From contig NZ_QBDX01000002.1 of the NCBI RefSeq assembly GCF_003129605.1, positions 409,501 to 473,500 of the forward strand: a stretch of DNA of 64,000 bases. The letters are read 5' to 3'. The stretch comes from Hyphobacterium indicum (GTDB lineage Bacteria > Pseudomonadota > Alphaproteobacteria > Caulobacterales > Maricaulaceae). The position numbers and the translations under genes were made by a program. Below, piece after piece: positions 52,275-62,685 of this stretch (positions within the stretch are counted from its first letter, which is position 1; every line of letters starts with the position of its first letter). Under the pieces are notes generated by a model. The model saw only the letters and a list, made by a program, of their open reading frames with translations. It made no database searches and was not told the origin of the DNA.

Positions 52275-53942
52275 TCAGACCGACGGCAGATCCAGCCCCT
52301 GCTCGCGCGCGCAATCCTTCGCAATCTCATATCCGGCATCGGCATGGCGCATGACGCCGGTGGCCGGGTCATTCCAGAGGACGCGCGCAATGCGTTTCGC
52401 CGCTTCCGGCGTGCCGTCACAGCAGATCACCTGACCGGAATGCAGGGAATAGCCCATGCCGACCCCGCCGCCATGATGCAGCGACACCCAGGTCGCGCCC
52501 GACGCGGTGTTGAGCAACGCATTGAGGAGCGGCCAGTCGGCGACCGCGTCCGAGCCATCCATCATCGCCTCGGTCTCGCGATTGGGAGACGCCACGGAAC
52601 CGGAATCGAGATGATCCCGGCCGATCACGACCGGAGCCGAGAGCTCGCCTGACGCCACCATCTCGTTAAAGGCCAGGCCGAGCTTGTCACGCTGGCCCAG
52701 ACCGACCCAGCAGATACGCGCCGGCAGACCCTGGAAAGCGATGCGTTCCCGTGCCATGTCCAGCCAGTTGTGGAGATGCGGATCGTCCGGGATCAGCTCC
52801 TTCACCTTCGCATCGGTCTTGTAGATATCTTCCGGGTCGCCCGACAGCGCCGCCCAGCGGAACGGGCCCACCCCGCGGCAGAAGAGCGGCCGGATATAGG
52901 CCGGTACGAAACCGGGGAAGTCGAAGGCGTTTTCAACCCCCACATCCTTGGCCATCTGGCGGATATTATTGCCATAATCGAACACCGGAATGCCCGCCGC
53001 GTGAAAGGCCAGCATGGCTTTGACCTGCTCGGCTATCGACGCCTTGGCGGCCTTCGAGACCGCGTCGGGGTCGCTCTCCCGTTTTTCAAACCATTGCTCC
53101 AGCGTCCAGCCGGCGGGCAGATAGCCATTCACCGGATCATGCGCGCTGGTCTGGTCGGTCACGGCATCGGGCCGGATGCCGCGCTTCACCAGTTCCGGAA
53201 AAATCTCGGCGGCATTCCCCAGAAGCCCCACGGAGACCGCCCGGCCCGCCTTGTGTGCGGTCTCTATGATCGCCAGCGCCTCATCCAGCGTATCGGCGCG
53301 TTCATCCAGATAGCGGGTGCGCAGGCGCATTTCGATTCGCGAGGGCTGGCATTCCACCGCCAGCATGGAGGCTCCGGCCATGGTCGCCGCCAACGGCTGG
53401 GCCCCGCCCATGCCGCCCAGCCCGCCGGTCAGGATCCACTTGCCTTTCAGCTCGCCACCAAAATGCTGGCGCCCCATTTCGGCAAACGTCTCATACGTGC
53501 CCTGAACGATGCCCTGGCTGCCGATATAGATCCATGATCCGGCCGTCATCTGGCCGTACATCATGAGGCCCTTCTTATCGAGTTCGCGGAAATGATCCCA
53601 GGTCGCCCAGGCCGGCACCAGGTTGGAATTGGCGATCAGAACCCGTGGCGCATCGGCATGGGTCTTGAACACACCGACCGGCTTTCCGGACTGAACCAGC
53701 AGGGTTTCATCCGCCTCCATGCGCTTCAGCGTCGCCACAATGCGATCAAAACTCTCCCAGTCGCGCGCCGCCCGGCCGATCCCGCCATAGACGACCAGCT
53801 CTTCCGGCTTCTCCGCGACATCGGGATCAAGATTATTCATCAGCATCCGCAAGGGTGCTTCGGTCAGCCAGGATTTCGCGTCCAGCTCGGGGCCGGTCCT
53901 GGCGCGGATGGTGCGGGCATTATCGAGGCGGGTTGACGTCAT
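52275..53942 (-). CDS. hutU: Urocanate hydratase
   Basis: Second step of histidine degradation, urocanate to imidazolonepropionate with tightly bound NAD. ATG 53942 gives 555 residues. Signatures are [34 protein letters not shown], the NAD loop [18 protein letters not shown], and [19 protein letters not shown] toward the end. It is the last gene of hutI-hutH-hutG-hutU, coupled to hutG by TGATG. No clear terminator follows apart from the repeat at 52180. Confidence 0.97.
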   Translation of the reverse strand: MTSTRLDNARTIRARTGPELDAKSWLTEAPLRMLMNNLDPDVAEKPEELVVYGGIGRAARDWESFDRIVATLKRMEADETLLVQSGKPVGVFKTHADAPRVLIANSNLVPAWATWDHFRELDKKGLMMYGQMTAGSWIYIGSQGIVQGTYETFAEMGRQHFGGELKGKWILTGGLGGMGGAQPLAATMAGASMLAVECQPSRIEMRLRTRYLDERADTLDEALAIIETAHKAGRAVSVGLLGNAAEIFPELVKRGIRPDAVTDQTSAHDPVNGYLPAGWTLEQWFEKRESDPDAVSKAAKASIAEQVKAMLAFHAAGIPVFDYGNNIRQMAKDVGVENAFDFPGFVPAYIRPLFCRGVGPFRWAALSGDPEDIYKTDAKVKELIPDDPHLHNWLDMARERIAFQGLPARICWVGLGQRDKLGLAFNEMVASGELSAPVVIGRDHLDSGSVASPNRETEAMMDGSDAVADWPLLNALLNTASGATWVSLHHGGGVGMGYSLHSGQVICCDGTPEAAKRIARVLWNDPATGVMRHADAGYEIAKDCAREQGLDLPSV

Positions 53943-54748
53943 CACTCATGCTCCCAGTGCAGATGGTCGGCGGCCTCGAGCGCCGCGCTCAGAATATCTT
54001 TCAGAAGCGGCTGCAGCTTCGCCGCCCGCTCCTCGTCATATCGGATTGCGGCCTCGTCCATATAGGCGCGCTGCGCCAGCTCCATCTGCAAGGCATGGAG
54101 ATTATGGCGCGGCAGCCCGAAAGTGCGCGTGATCCAGCCCCCCTTGAAGCGGCCATTGGCGACGGTCTCGTAATCGTCCTGGTCCAGCATCACCTGCATC
54201 ACCGCGCGGGCGATGGAGGGATCACAGGTTTCGCCATCATTGGTGCCCAGATTGAGCACGGGCAGCTCACCCTCGAACAGGCGCGGCACAGTCGAGGCAA
54301 TGGAATGGGCATCATAGAGCACGGCATAGCCATGCAGTGCCCGGATGCGGGCAATCTGCTCGCTCAATTCCTGGTGATAGGGGTCGAAATAGTCCTGGCG
54401 GCGGCGTTCGATCTCGGCCGCATCCGGCGCATCGCCTTCATAGACTGGTGAGCCATCAAACAATTCGGTGGGCACCAGCCCGGTGGTCGCCTGCCCCGGA
54501 TAAAGCGATTGCCCGGACGGATCCCGATTGAGATCGATCACCATGCGCGACACATTCGCCTTCAGCATGGTCGCGTCCATGTCCGAAGCAAAAGAATAGA
54601 GCCGGTCCACAAACCAGTCCGTGTCCGGCAATTTGCGCGCCGCCGGCGTCATCCGCGCCAGAATGTCATCCGGCACATGAATTCCGGCATGCGGGATATT
54701 GATGATCAGCGGGCTTTGCCCGGCGCGCAGGTCAAACAGCCCGGCCAT
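53942..54748 (-). CDS. hutG: N-formylglutamate deformylase
   Basis: Final step of the five-step histidine pathway: N-formylglutamate to glutamate plus formate. 268 residues from ATG 54748. N-formylglutamate amidohydrolase family segments are [44 protein letters not shown] and [10 protein letters not shown]. Together with hutF it shows the formimino group is removed by deimination first (HutF/HutG route) rather than by formiminoglutamase. TGATG coupling at both ends. Confidence 0.95.
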   Translation of the reverse strand: MAGLFDLRAGQSPLIINIPHAGIHVPDDILARMTPAARKLPDTDWFVDRLYSFASDMDATMLKANVSRMVIDLNRDPSGQSLYPGQATTGLVPTELFDGSPVYEGDAPDAAEIERRRQDYFDPYHQELSEQIARIRALHGYAVLYDAHSIASTVPRLFEGELPVLNLGTNDGETCDPSIARAVMQVMLDQDDYETVANGRFKGGWITRTFGLPRHNLHALQMELAQRAYMDEAAIRYDEERAAKLQPLLKDILSAALEAADHLHWEHE

Positions 54749-56265
54749 CACGCCACTCCCGGAAGATCGCCGATATCCGCCAGAATCCCCTGCCCGATCA
54801 TTTCGGTGGCCCGGGCGATATCCGGCGCGAAGAAACGGTCATCATCGAGTTTCGGAATCTCGGCGCGCAGCCGGGCCTTGGCGGTCTCCAGAAGCGCAGT
54901 CGAGAACAGCGGTGCATGAAAATCCATGCCCTGTGCCGCCGTCAGCCATTCCAGCGCGATGATGGCATCGAGATTGGCGGTCATGTCCATCAGGCGCCGC
55001 GCCCCATGTGCGGCCATGGAGACATGATCTTCCTGATTGGCCGAGGTCGGGATGGAATCGACACTGCAGGGCGTGGCGCGCTGCTTGTTTTCGCTGACCA
55101 GCGCGGCGGCCGTAACCTGCGGGATCATGAAGCCGGAATTGAGACCCGGCGCGGGCGACAGGAAGGCCGGCAGGCCGGACAGGTTGGGATCGACCAGCAT
55201 CGCCTGCCGCCGTTCGGACATCGACCCGATCTCGCAAATCGCCAACGCAATCATGTCGGCAGCAAACGCCACGGGCTCGGCATGAAAATTGCCGCCCGAG
55301 ATCGCATCGGGACCGTCTGGGAAAATCAGCGGATTGTCGGTCACGGCATTGGCTTCGGTCGACAAGGTCGCCGCCGCCTGCCGCAACACACCCAGCGCCG
55401 CGCCCATCACTTGCGGCTGACAGCGCAGGCAATACGGGTCCTGGACCTTCGAACAGTCTGCATGAGCGGCATTGATTCCGCTGCCTTCCAGAAGTTCGCG
55501 ATAGGCCGCCGCCGCATCAATCTGGCCCTGATGCCCCCGGCAATCATGAATGCGGGCATCGAAGGGCGAGAGCGACCCCATGGCGGCTTCAACGCTCATC
55601 GCACCGGCTACCAGAGCCGAACGGAAAGCCTGCTCGGCATCGAATAGGCCGGCCAGGGCAAAGGCGGTGGAAAACTGGGTCCCGTTAAGCAGGGCCAGGC
55701 CTTCCTTCGGGCCCAGCTCCAGCGGAGCCAGCCCCAGGCGCGCCAGCCCATCGGCGGCCGTCATGATCTCATCGCCGATCTGGACATCGCCGACGCCGAT
55801 CAGCGCCGCTGCGAGTTGCGACAGGGGCGCAAGATCGCCGGACGCCCCCACCGATCCCTGACACGGGATGACGGGCGTCACACCGCCCTCCAGCAGCGCT
55901 TCAAGCGTCTCGATGATCACCCACCGCACGCCCGACACGCCACGGCCAAGCGACGACATCTTCAACGCCATCATAAGGCGGACGATTTTCGCCGGCATGG
56001 GCGCGCCGACACCTGCGGCATGGGACAGCACCAGGCGCTTTTGCAGCTCGGCCAGTTCTTCATTGGCGATGCGGCTCTGCGCCAGCTTTCCAAACCCGGT
56101 ATTGACGCCATACACGGCCCGGCCAGAGGCCAGCAGGTCCTGAACCGCCTTTGTACCGCGCTCCACATCGCCCTTGCAGCCACGATCCAGAACCACACCC
56201 TCGCCGCGATAGATCGCGCGCCAGTCAGAAAGCGCCATCGCGCCCGGCCGCAGCGTCACCGTCAT
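54748..56265 (-). CDS. hutH: Histidine ammonia-lyase
   Basis: Removes ammonia from histidine to give urocanate. The start ATG 56265 ([20 protein letters not shown]) overlaps the hutI stop by 4 nt, so the longer frame is rejected; 505 residues. The self-made MIO cofactor forms from A141-S142-G143 in [44 protein letters not shown] and [10 protein letters not shown] are the other active-site segments. All residues expected for activity appear present. Confidence 0.97.
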   Translation of the reverse strand: MTVTLRPGAMALSDWRAIYRGEGVVLDRGCKGDVERGTKAVQDLLASGRAVYGVNTGFGKLAQSRIANEELAELQKRLVLSHAAGVGAPMPAKIVRLMMALKMSSLGRGVSGVRWVIIETLEALLEGGVTPVIPCQGSVGASGDLAPLSQLAAALIGVGDVQIGDEIMTAADGLARLGLAPLELGPKEGLALLNGTQFSTAFALAGLFDAEQAFRSALVAGAMSVEAAMGSLSPFDARIHDCRGHQGQIDAAAAYRELLEGSGINAAHADCSKVQDPYCLRCQPQVMGAALGVLRQAAATLSTEANAVTDNPLIFPDGPDAISGGNFHAEPVAFAADMIALAICEIGSMSERRQAMLVDPNLSGLPAFLSPAPGLNSGFMIPQVTAAALVSENKQRATPCSVDSIPTSANQEDHVSMAAHGARRLMDMTANLDAIIALEWLTAAQGMDFHAPLFSTALLETAKARLRAEIPKLDDDRFFAPDIARATEMIGQGILADIGDLPGVA

Positions 56266-57464
56266 CCCCAGTCTCCGGAAAGAATACGCCCATGAAGCGG
56301 GCGCGCGCCGATCCATTGGATCAATTGCGCCAGATTGTCGACATCCCAGACAGCCAGATCGCATCTCTTGCCAACTTCTATCGTGCCGATCTCGTTTTGC
56401 AGGCCGAGCGCGCGGGCCCCTTCCCGCGTAATCCCGGCGATCGCCTCCTCGACCGTCAGGCCGAACAGTGTGCAGCCCATATTGGCGATGGTGAGCAGCG
56501 AGAGCACGGGCGAAGAGCCCGGATTGGCATCGGTCGCCAATGCCATGGGCACACCGGCCTTGCGGAGCGCCTCGATTGGCGGCTTTTGCGTTTCCCCGAG
56601 CATGTAATACGCACCGGGAAGGATCACCGCGACCGTTCCGGCCTTTGACATATCCACGATGCCGGATTCGCTCGTATACTCCAGATGGTCTGCGCTCAGG
56701 GCACCGAATTCAGCGGCCAACGACGCACCGCCACTATCGCTGAACTGATCCGCATGCAGCTTGATTTGCAGTCCGGCCTCCCGGGCCGCCGAGAAGACAC
56801 GCCGTGTTTGTTCCGGGGTAAAGGCGATTCTTTCGCAATAGGCATCAACGGCATCCGCCAGCCCCTCCCGGGCCGCCTCATGAATCAATGGAAGGCACAC
56901 CTCGTCGATATAATCATCCGCGCGGCCGGAATATTCCGGCGGGATGGCATGCGCTGCCAGCAGCGTCGACTGGACCCGCAAACCGGTGACCAGACCCAGG
57001 CTGCGAATGGCCTTGAGCATGTTAAGCTCAGACTTGAAGTTAAGACCATAACCCGTTTTTATTTCTACAGTTCCAAGCCCTTCCTGAATCAATGCATCCA
57101 GACGGGGAAGTGTCGCCGCCGCAAGATCAGCCGCACTCGAATGGCGCACGGCCTCGACCGTCGCGGCAATGCCGCCACCGGATTTCGCGATGGCCTCATA
57201 GCTTTCTCCATTGAGCCGGCGCTCGAATTCTCCCGAGCGGTCACCCGCAAAAACGAGATGGGTATGACAATCGACCAGTGCCGGCGTCACCCAGCGCCCT
57301 TCCAGATCGGTGGTATCATCACAATCGGGTGCATCAGCCGTCGGACCGACCCAGACAATGCGGCCGTCACGCACCGCAATCGCGCCCGCTTCAAGCGCTC
57401 CATAAGGCGCTGCGCCGGCCATTGTGGCCAGCCTAGCATTGGTGAAGGTGCGATCAACGCGCAT
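56262..57464 (-). CDS. hutI: Imidazolonepropionase
   Basis: Third step of histidine degradation, hydrolysing imidazolonepropionate to formiminoglutamate. ATG 57464 ([17 protein letters not shown]) follows GGGAGAG; 400 residues. Metal ligands are in [39 protein letters not shown] and [12 protein letters not shown]. It leads the hutI-H-G-U operon although it acts after hutU. Divergent from hutF with 63 bp between. Confidence 0.96.
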   Translation of the reverse strand: MRVDRTFTNARLATMAGAAPYGALEAGAIAVRDGRIVWVGPTADAPDCDDTTDLEGRWVTPALVDCHTHLVFAGDRSGEFERRLNGESYEAIAKSGGGIAATVEAVRHSSAADLAAATLPRLDALIQEGLGTVEIKTGYGLNFKSELNMLKAIRSLGLVTGLRVQSTLLAAHAIPPEYSGRADDYIDEVCLPLIHEAAREGLADAVDAYCERIAFTPEQTRRVFSAAREAGLQIKLHADQFSDSGGASLAAEFGALSADHLEYTSESGIVDMSKAGTVAVILPGAYYMLGETQKPPIEALRKAGVPMALATDANPGSSPVLSLLTIANMGCTLFGLTVEEAIAGITREGARALGLQNEIGTIEVGKRCDLAVWDVDNLAQLIQWIGARPLHGRILSGDWG

Positions 57465-57527
57465 GCGCTCTCCCAAATCAGCACGGAATCCCTACAGTAT
57501 GTGATGTCATGTCAGAGGATAACCCGC
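57465..57527. promoter_or_regulatory. Divergent hutI/hutF promoter region
   Basis: 63 bp must hold both start regions. It contains TGATGTCA (57502-57509 or thereabouts), a TGA/TCA inverted repeat, followed by TGTCA. No HutC-type TTGTATATACAA site is seen, and no hutC repressor gene is in the window. Confidence 0.3.
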
Positions 57528-58883
57528 ATGCGCAAGCTTCAAGCGAAGTCAGCCCTTCTTCCGGATGGCTGGGCCCGCAATGTCCGGATCGAGATCGGCG
57601 CCGATGGCCGGCTGGCAAGCATCACGCCGGAAAGCCCGCTGGAGGCGGCGGTTGAGACGTTTGCAACACTGCTGCCCGCCCCGTCAAATCTGCACAGCCA
57701 TGCCTTTCAGCGTGCCCTCGCCGGCCTGACAGAAACACGCGGACCGGGTGATGATGATTTCTGGAGCTGGCGCGAACGCATGTATGATTTCCTGCCACGC
57801 CTGACGCCGGAAGATGTGGAAATCATCGCGGCCCAGCTTTATGCCGAGCTGGCCGAAAGCGGGTTTGCCGCTGTCGCCGAGTTTCATTATCTGCATCATC
57901 AGGCCGATGGTACCGCTTATGCGGATATAGCCGAAATGGCGGGGCGGATCTCCGCAGCCGCCGGACAAGCCGGGCTCGGCCTGACCCTCCTGCCCGTCGC
58001 CTATGCCCGCAGCGGTTTTGGCGGCGCCCCGACGCATTCCGGCCAGATCCGGTTTTCAAATTCAGCCGAAGACTATCTGGCACTGTGGGAGGCCAGCCGC
58101 GCCTGTCTTCACCGGGCCGATGATCAACTGGGCATGGCCCCGCATTCGCTGCGCGCGGTCACGCCGGAAGATCTTTCCACAATCCTTGCAGCCGGGCATG
58201 ACGGCCCCACCCACATCCATGCCGCTGAACAGGTCAGGGAAGTCGAGGATTGCCTGGCCTGGTCCGGCCAGCGCCCCGTAGAATGGCTGCTGAACCATCA
58301 TGATATCAACGAACGCTGGTGCCTGATCCATGCCACCCAGATGACCGGAACCGAGACCGCCGCCCTGGCACAAACAGGGGCGGTGGCGGGGCTTTGCCCG
58401 ACGACGGAGGCGGATCTGGGCGATGGCATTTTCAATGGACGCCAATGGCATGCAGACGGCGGCAAATGGGGCATTGGCACCGATTCCCATATCGGCAGGG
58501 ATATCGCCGTGGAATTGCGGCAACTGGAATGGAGCCAGCGGCTGCTTTACAAGCAGCGCACCGTTCTGGCCGATCCGATGCAATCCAACGGCAACGCCCT
58601 CTACACCGGCGTCCTGCAGGGCGGAGCACAGGCACTGGGGCGCAAATCAGGAAAGCTCGAAGCCGGCTATTGGGCAGACATGCTGGCCCCGGACACCGAA
58701 CATCCGGTATTGGCCGGCAGATCAGAAGATGCCTTGCTGGACAGCTGGATATTCACAGGGTCGCGCGACTGTATCTCCGATGTCTGGTCCGCCGGGCGTC
58801 ATATCGTGAAAGACGGTCAACACATTGCGCGGGCGGAAATTGCCGGGCGATACTCCGCGGTCATGAAGCGCTTGCTGGCCTAG
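57528..58883 (+). CDS. hutF: Formimidoylglutamate deiminase
   Basis: Amidohydrolase that converts N-formimino-glutamate to N-formylglutamate, feeding HutG. ATG 57528 (MRKLQAKSALLPDGWARN) has AGAGGA upstream; 451 residues. The open frame upstream is antisense to hutI. Metal and active-site segments are PSNLHSHAFQRALAGLTE, THIHAAEQVREVEDCL, CLIHATQMTG and GTDSHIGRDIAVELR. Convergent with hisIE; the stops share a CTAG. Confidence 0.95.
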   Translation: MRKLQAKSALLPDGWARNVRIEIGADGRLASITPESPLEAAVETFATLLPAPSNLHSHAFQRALAGLTETRGPGDDDFWSWRERMYDFLPRLTPEDVEIIAAQLYAELAESGFAAVAEFHYLHHQADGTAYADIAEMAGRISAAAGQAGLGLTLLPVAYARSGFGGAPTHSGQIRFSNSAEDYLALWEASRACLHRADDQLGMAPHSLRAVTPEDLSTILAAGHDGPTHIHAAEQVREVEDCLAWSGQRPVEWLLNHHDINERWCLIHATQMTGTETAALAQTGAVAGLCPTTEADLGDGIFNGRQWHADGGKWGIGTDSHIGRDIAVELRQLEWSQRLLYKQRTVLADPMQSNGNALYTGVLQGGAQALGRKSGKLEAGYWADMLAPDTEHPVLAGRSEDALLDSWIFTGSRDCISDVWSAGRHIVKDGQHIARAEIAGRYSAVMKRLLA

Positions 58884-59485
58884 CGGTGTCGCGCCTGAAG
58901 GGTCGATATGACGTCTGCCAGCGTCAGGCCACGTGCCCGCAACAGCACCATCAGGTGAAAGACCAGATCGGCCGCCTCCCCCTTTAACGCCGTCTCGTCC
59001 TCGGCCACGGCCGCCAGCGCCACTTCCACGCCTTCCTCGCCGACTTTCTGGGCCATTTTCGTCAACCCCTCCGCCATGAGCCGGGCGACATAACTTTCCT
59101 CAGGGTCCGCCGCAGAACGCTGATCGATGACCTGCTCCAGAGTCGCCAGAAAACCCGCCACAGGAGGCCCATCGTTTGCAAAACAGCTTGCTGTTCCGGT
59201 GTGGCAAACAGGACCGGCCGGGAGCGCCTTGACCAGCACGGTGTCGTGGTCGCAATCGATTGACAATGACACCAAGGTCAGCGTATTTCCGCTTGTTTCA
59301 CCCTTCTTCCATAGTCGTTTTTTACTTCTGCTATAAAAGGTTACGTGATTATCCTTGAGTGTTTTATTCAAGGCCTCGTCATTCATATAACCCAGCATGA
59401 GAACCTGCCCGGTTCCGGCATGCTGGACGATCGCAGGGACAAGACCGCCGCCCTTTTCAAAATCAATGTCGTCTGAAGCCATCAT
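58880..59485 (-). CDS. hisI: Bifunctional phosphoribosyl-AMP cyclohydrolase/phosphoribosyl-ATP pyrophosphatase
   Basis: Fused HisI-HisE, steps 2 and 3 of histidine synthesis. 201 residues. HisI part (about 1-105): [34 protein letters not shown] and the zinc ligands [11 protein letters not shown] with [12 protein letters not shown]. HisE part (about 110-201): [27 protein letters not shown] and [13 protein letters not shown]. The segment 59285-59390 (residues 33-68) uses AT-rich codons unlike the rest. The fusion is usual in gammaproteobacteria and less so in alphaproteobacteria. Overlaps hisF by 4 nt. Confidence 0.95.
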   Translation of the reverse strand: MMASDDIDFEKGGGLVPAIVQHAGTGQVLMLGYMNDEALNKTLKDNHVTFYSRSKKRLWKKGETSGNTLTLVSLSIDCDHDTVLVKALPAGPVCHTGTASCFANDGPPVAGFLATLEQVIDQRSAADPEESYVARLMAEGLTKMAQKVGEEGVEVALAAVAEDETALKGEAADLVFHLMVLLRARGLTLADVISTLQARHR

Positions 59486-60249
59486 GGCCGGACCTCTATG
59501 GATTGCTGCGCCAGCCAGGCCTTGAGTTCACCGATTCCGATGACCTGTTTGTGGAAAACACTGGCGGCCAGCGCCCCGTCCACATCGGCCTGCCGGAAGA
59601 CTTCGGAAAAGTGCGCCATCGCCCCGGCCCCGCCGGAGGCAATCAGCGGCACGCGGCAGACCGCTCGCGCAGCCGTCAGCTGCTTGATGTCATACCCCTC
59701 GCGCACCCCATCCTGATCCATGCAGTTCAGCACGATCTCGCCTGCCCCGCGTTCAATGGCCTCTTCTATCCAGTCCAGTGTCGCGCGGGTTTCCGTGCGG
59801 GTTTTGCCGGGATCGCCAGTATTGGAGTGAACCCGCCATTCCCCGCCAACCTCGCGGCTGTCAATGCCAACGACGATGCATTGCCGGCCGAATTCGTCAG
59901 CGAGACGATTGATCATATCCGGATCGGCCAGTGCCGGTGAATTGACAGATATCTTGTCGGCTCCGGCAAACAGCCGGGCCCGGGCATCATCGACGCTGCG
60001 GATGCCGCCGGCCACGCAGAAGGGGATATCGATCGCACGTGCCACACGTTTCACCCATTCCGGCTCGACCGAGCGGGATTCCGGGCTGGCAGAGATATCA
60101 TAGAAGACCAGCTCGTCCGCACCCTCACCCGCATAGCGGGCCGCAAGCGAGACGATATCGCCGACATCCTCATGATTGCGGAACCGGACGCCTTTGACCA
60201 CGCGGCCATCCCTGACGTCCAGACAGGGGATTATCCGCTTTGCAAGCAT
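59482..60249 (-). CDS. hisF: Imidazole glycerol phosphate synthase, cyclase subunit
   Basis: TIM-barrel half of the HisHF synthase, using ammonia from HisH. 255 residues. [20 protein letters not shown] carries the first catalytic aspartate and [20 protein letters not shown] the second; also FCVAGGIRS and [14 protein letters not shown]. The sequence, with [11 protein letters not shown] and [20 protein letters not shown], reads like the gammaproteobacterial type. Overlaps hisA by 19 nt. Confidence 0.97.
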   Translation of the reverse strand: MLAKRIIPCLDVRDGRVVKGVRFRNHEDVGDIVSLAARYAGEGADELVFYDISASPESRSVEPEWVKRVARAIDIPFCVAGGIRSVDDARARLFAGADKISVNSPALADPDMINRLADEFGRQCIVVGIDSREVGGEWRVHSNTGDPGKTRTETRATLDWIEEAIERGAGEIVLNCMDQDGVREGYDIKQLTAARAVCRVPLIASGGAGAMAHFSEVFRQADVDGALAASVFHKQVIGIGELKAWLAQQSIEVRP

Positions 60250-60965
60250 GAAAGCGCCTCCCCGAGCGTAAAGCGATTTTCAAACAGGGCTTTGCCGACA
60301 ATCGCGCCGGCAGCGCCGGCCGCTTTCAATGCCGTCAGATCGCTGAGCGACGCCACACCGCCCGAGGCCTGCCAGGCAATGTCCGGCCACAGCTCACAAA
60401 GATCGCGATAAAGTCCGGCATTCGGCCCCTGCAAGGCCCCGTCGCGATCAACATCCGTCACCAGAGCATGACGCAGACCCGATTGGGCATAGCGCTCCAG
60501 GAGTGCTGCCAGCGGCTCATCGCCTTTCCGTGTCCACCCGGCCACCAAGGGCCAGATCGTGCCCGCTTCGATCCGCACGTCAAAAGCAGCCACAATCCGC
60601 TCCGCACCGAATTCCGAGATCCAGCCGGAAACCGTCTTCGGCGCCTGGACAGCAAGGCTGCCGACAATGACCCGCTCGGCCCCCGCCTTGAGAATGGATG
60701 CGATTTCCTCTCGCGAGCGTATTCCGCCCCCCACCTGCAGGCGCAGCCCGGTATTGGAAAGGGACTGGATTGTTTCCGATTGCCGCCGCGCGCCATCCCG
60801 GGCGCCCGACAGGTCCACGACGTGCAGATATTCCGCGCCCTGGGCCAGATAGGCCGCCGCGACTGCTGCCGGATCACTGCCATAATCGGTGACGGCGTCG
60901 AAATCGCCCTTGTGGAGACGTACAACACGGCCATCGAGAAGGTCTATCGCGGGATAAAGCTTCAT
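60231..60965 (-). CDS. hisA: ProFAR isomerase (phosphoribosylformimino-AICAR-P isomerase)
   Basis: Fourth step of histidine synthesis, an Amadori isomerisation. 244 residues. The N-terminal [20 protein letters not shown] carries the catalytic aspartate (D8), with the phosphate loop [13 protein letters not shown] and the second catalytic site near [15 protein letters not shown]. The [13 protein letters not shown] segment is HisA-typical. Overlaps hisH (ATGA) and hisF. Confidence 0.96.
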   Translation of the reverse strand: MKLYPAIDLLDGRVVRLHKGDFDAVTDYGSDPAAVAAAYLAQGAEYLHVVDLSGARDGARRQSETIQSLSNTGLRLQVGGGIRSREEIASILKAGAERVIVGSLAVQAPKTVSGWISEFGAERIVAAFDVRIEAGTIWPLVAGWTRKGDEPLAALLERYAQSGLRHALVTDVDRDGALQGPNAGLYRDLCELWPDIAWQASGGVASLSDLTALKAAGAAGAIVGKALFENRFTLGEALSCLQSG

Positions 60966-61561
60966 GCGCCAAACTCCAGGAAGTTGTTCAGAATACGCGC
61001 CCCGGTTTTTCCCGAGCGCTCGGGATGAAACTGACAGCCCATCACATTCCCGCGCCGGACCATCGCCGAAAACCGTGCACCATGCGTGCTGGACGCCACG
61101 GTATGCTGTGTCACGGGCACCGCATAACTGTGCACAAAATAGGCGTGCTCGCCGTCTTCAATACCGGTCAACATCGGATCTTGACCTATTTCGAAATGTA
61201 TCCGGTTCCAGCCCATATGCGGCAATCGCCCGCCGTCAAACGCCGTCATCGCCATGACATTTCCGGGTAACAGGCCGAGACACTCAACCCCGCCTTCCTC
61301 AGAGGCCTCGAAGAGCAATTGCATGCCCAGGCATATTCCCAGCAACGGCCGGGGCTCGGCCACCAGCGCCTCATCCCAACCCGCGGCTCGCAGATTTTCC
61401 ATCGCCGGACGGGCCGACCCGACGCCGGGCAGAATCAGGCGGTCCGCTCCCGAAGCCTCTGCCGGCCGTTCCGCCAGGATGTGGGGCACGCCCAGACGGT
61501 CCAGAGCGGTCTGGACCGAGAAGATGTTGGCACAGCCGGTGTGGATGATCGCAACGGTCAC
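60962..61561 (-). CDS. hisH: Imidazole glycerol phosphate synthase, glutaminase subunit
   Basis: Class I glutamine amidotransferase that supplies ammonia to HisF. 199 residues from GTG 61561 (GTGA overlap with hisB). The nucleophile cysteine is in LLGICLGMQLLFEASEEGG; the His/Glu pair is in VMGCQFHPERSGKTG. The N-terminal IIHTGCANIFSVQTALDRLG is of the enterobacterial TGCAN-SV kind rather than the DYGMGNLRS kind usual in alphaproteobacteria. Confidence 0.96.
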   Translation of the reverse strand: MTVAIIHTGCANIFSVQTALDRLGVPHILAERPAEASGADRLILPGVGSARPAMENLRAAGWDEALVAEPRPLLGICLGMQLLFEASEEGGVECLGLLPGNVMAMTAFDGGRLPHMGWNRIHFEIGQDPMLTGIEDGEHAYFVHSYAVPVTQHTVASSTHGARFSAMVRRGNVMGCQFHPERSGKTGARILNNFLEFGA

Positions 61562-62685
61562 AGCACGCCCTTGGTGGACGGGATGGCATCGCCCTCCACT
61601 TTCACCGCCTGCCGCAGAGCCCGGCCAAAGGCCTTGAAACAGGCTTCGATCATGTGGTGGGCATTCTCCCCCTCGACCGAGACATGAATGGCCGCTTTCA
61701 GACTGTCGGCGATGGAACGGAAGACATGCGATGTCATTTCCACCGGAAATTCACCGACCCGCTCGCCCGGAATCGCGCCGTCAAATTTTGAAAAAGGCCG
61801 CCCGGACAGATCAATCCAGACCCCGGCCCGGGTTTCATCCATGGGCAGTTCGAAGCCGAACCGACCAATCCCGCGGCGATCTCCCAGCGCCGACGCCAGT
61901 GCCTCGCCGAAAGCCAGTGCCACATCCTCGATGGTGTGGTGGGCATCGATCCCGGTATCGCCTTCGCAAGCCACTTCCAGCGCGAAGCCGCCATGCTTGG
62001 CGATCTGCTCCAGCATGTGATCATAATATTCAACACCGGTCGCAATGCGGACCGGGCCGGACTGATCCAGGTTCAGCGACACAAGAATATCTGTTTCCTT
62101 GGTGGTGCGCCGGACACTCGCAGCACGCAGCGAAGGGACGGCCAGCCGGTCCGCCAATGCCCGTGCTTCTTCAACGCTCAGGACGCGGAATTGTCCGCTG
62201 TCGGGTAGATCCAGCCCGATGCCGGCGAGCCGCGCCCGGGCCGCCACTTCATCTGCCCAGGTCAGGGATATCTGGTCGCCGTCTGCGCGCGCTGATTCTA
62301 TCTCATCCCACGCCCCGAACTCCCAAATCACTACCTTAATATTTTCTCCTATTTCACTGTTTTCTTTTTCCTTTGATGCTATTGATACGGGCAAAAGCGC
62401 AGTCAGTCCGGCCTCCACCAGCCCGTCGCTCAACAGCGCCTCCCAACGGGAGACATCCGGGTTGGGCGATGCCAGTCTGACCGCCGTGATCGGTGCCTCC
62501 ACCGGACCCAGTTGTTCAATGTCCGCGCCGTCAATGCCAATCAGATCCACCGCGTCCGGGCTTGGCAGGAACACCACGCCAGACGGCGCGCATCCCGCCC
62601 GTGCCGAATAACGCCGGCGCAGCATTTCGAGGCGCGATCTCCGCGCCAGCCCGACCCGTTCAAATGACAAAAGATCGCTATTCAT
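61558..62685 (-). CDS. hisB: Imidazoleglycerol-phosphate dehydratase with degenerate HisC-like N-terminal extension
   Basis: A 375-residue protein from ATG 62685. Residues 188-375 are a complete IGP dehydratase: TTKETDILVSLNLD, DHMLEQIAKHGGF, DAHHTIEDVALAFGEAL, and the end FKAFGRALRQAVKVEGDAIP. The first 187 residues are not the HAD phosphatase of bifunctional HisB (no DxDGT). Instead, LRRRYSARAGCAPSGVVFL with PDAVDLI (22-48) and ARLAGIGLDLPDSGQFRVLS (151-170) resemble N- and C-terminal pieces of HisC, without the PLP lysine. hisC normally lies exactly here. Residues 98-121 are encoded by an AT-rich island. Confidence 0.88.
   Translation of the reverse strand: MNSDLLSFERVGLARRSRLEMLRRRYSARAGCAPSGVVFLPSPDAVDLIGIDGADIEQLGPVEAPITAVRLASPNPDVSRWEALLSDGLVEAGLTALLPVSIASKEKENSEIGENIKVVIWEFGAWDEIESARADGDQISLTWADEVAARARLAGIGLDLPDSGQFRVLSVEEARALADRLAVPSLRAASVRRTTKETDILVSLNLDQSGPVRIATGVEYYDHMLEQIAKHGGFALEVACEGDTGIDAHHTIEDVALAFGEALASALGDRRGIGRFGFELPMDETRAGVWIDLSGRPFSKFDGAIPGERVGEFPVEMTSHVFRSIADSLKAAIHVSVEGENAHHMIEACFKAFGRALRQAVKVEGDAIPSTKGVL

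Noticed and set aside
56685-57527. 281-codon upstream extension of hutF
   Set aside because: Antisense to hutI. The ATG at 57528 has a ribosome site and gives the normal HutF length.
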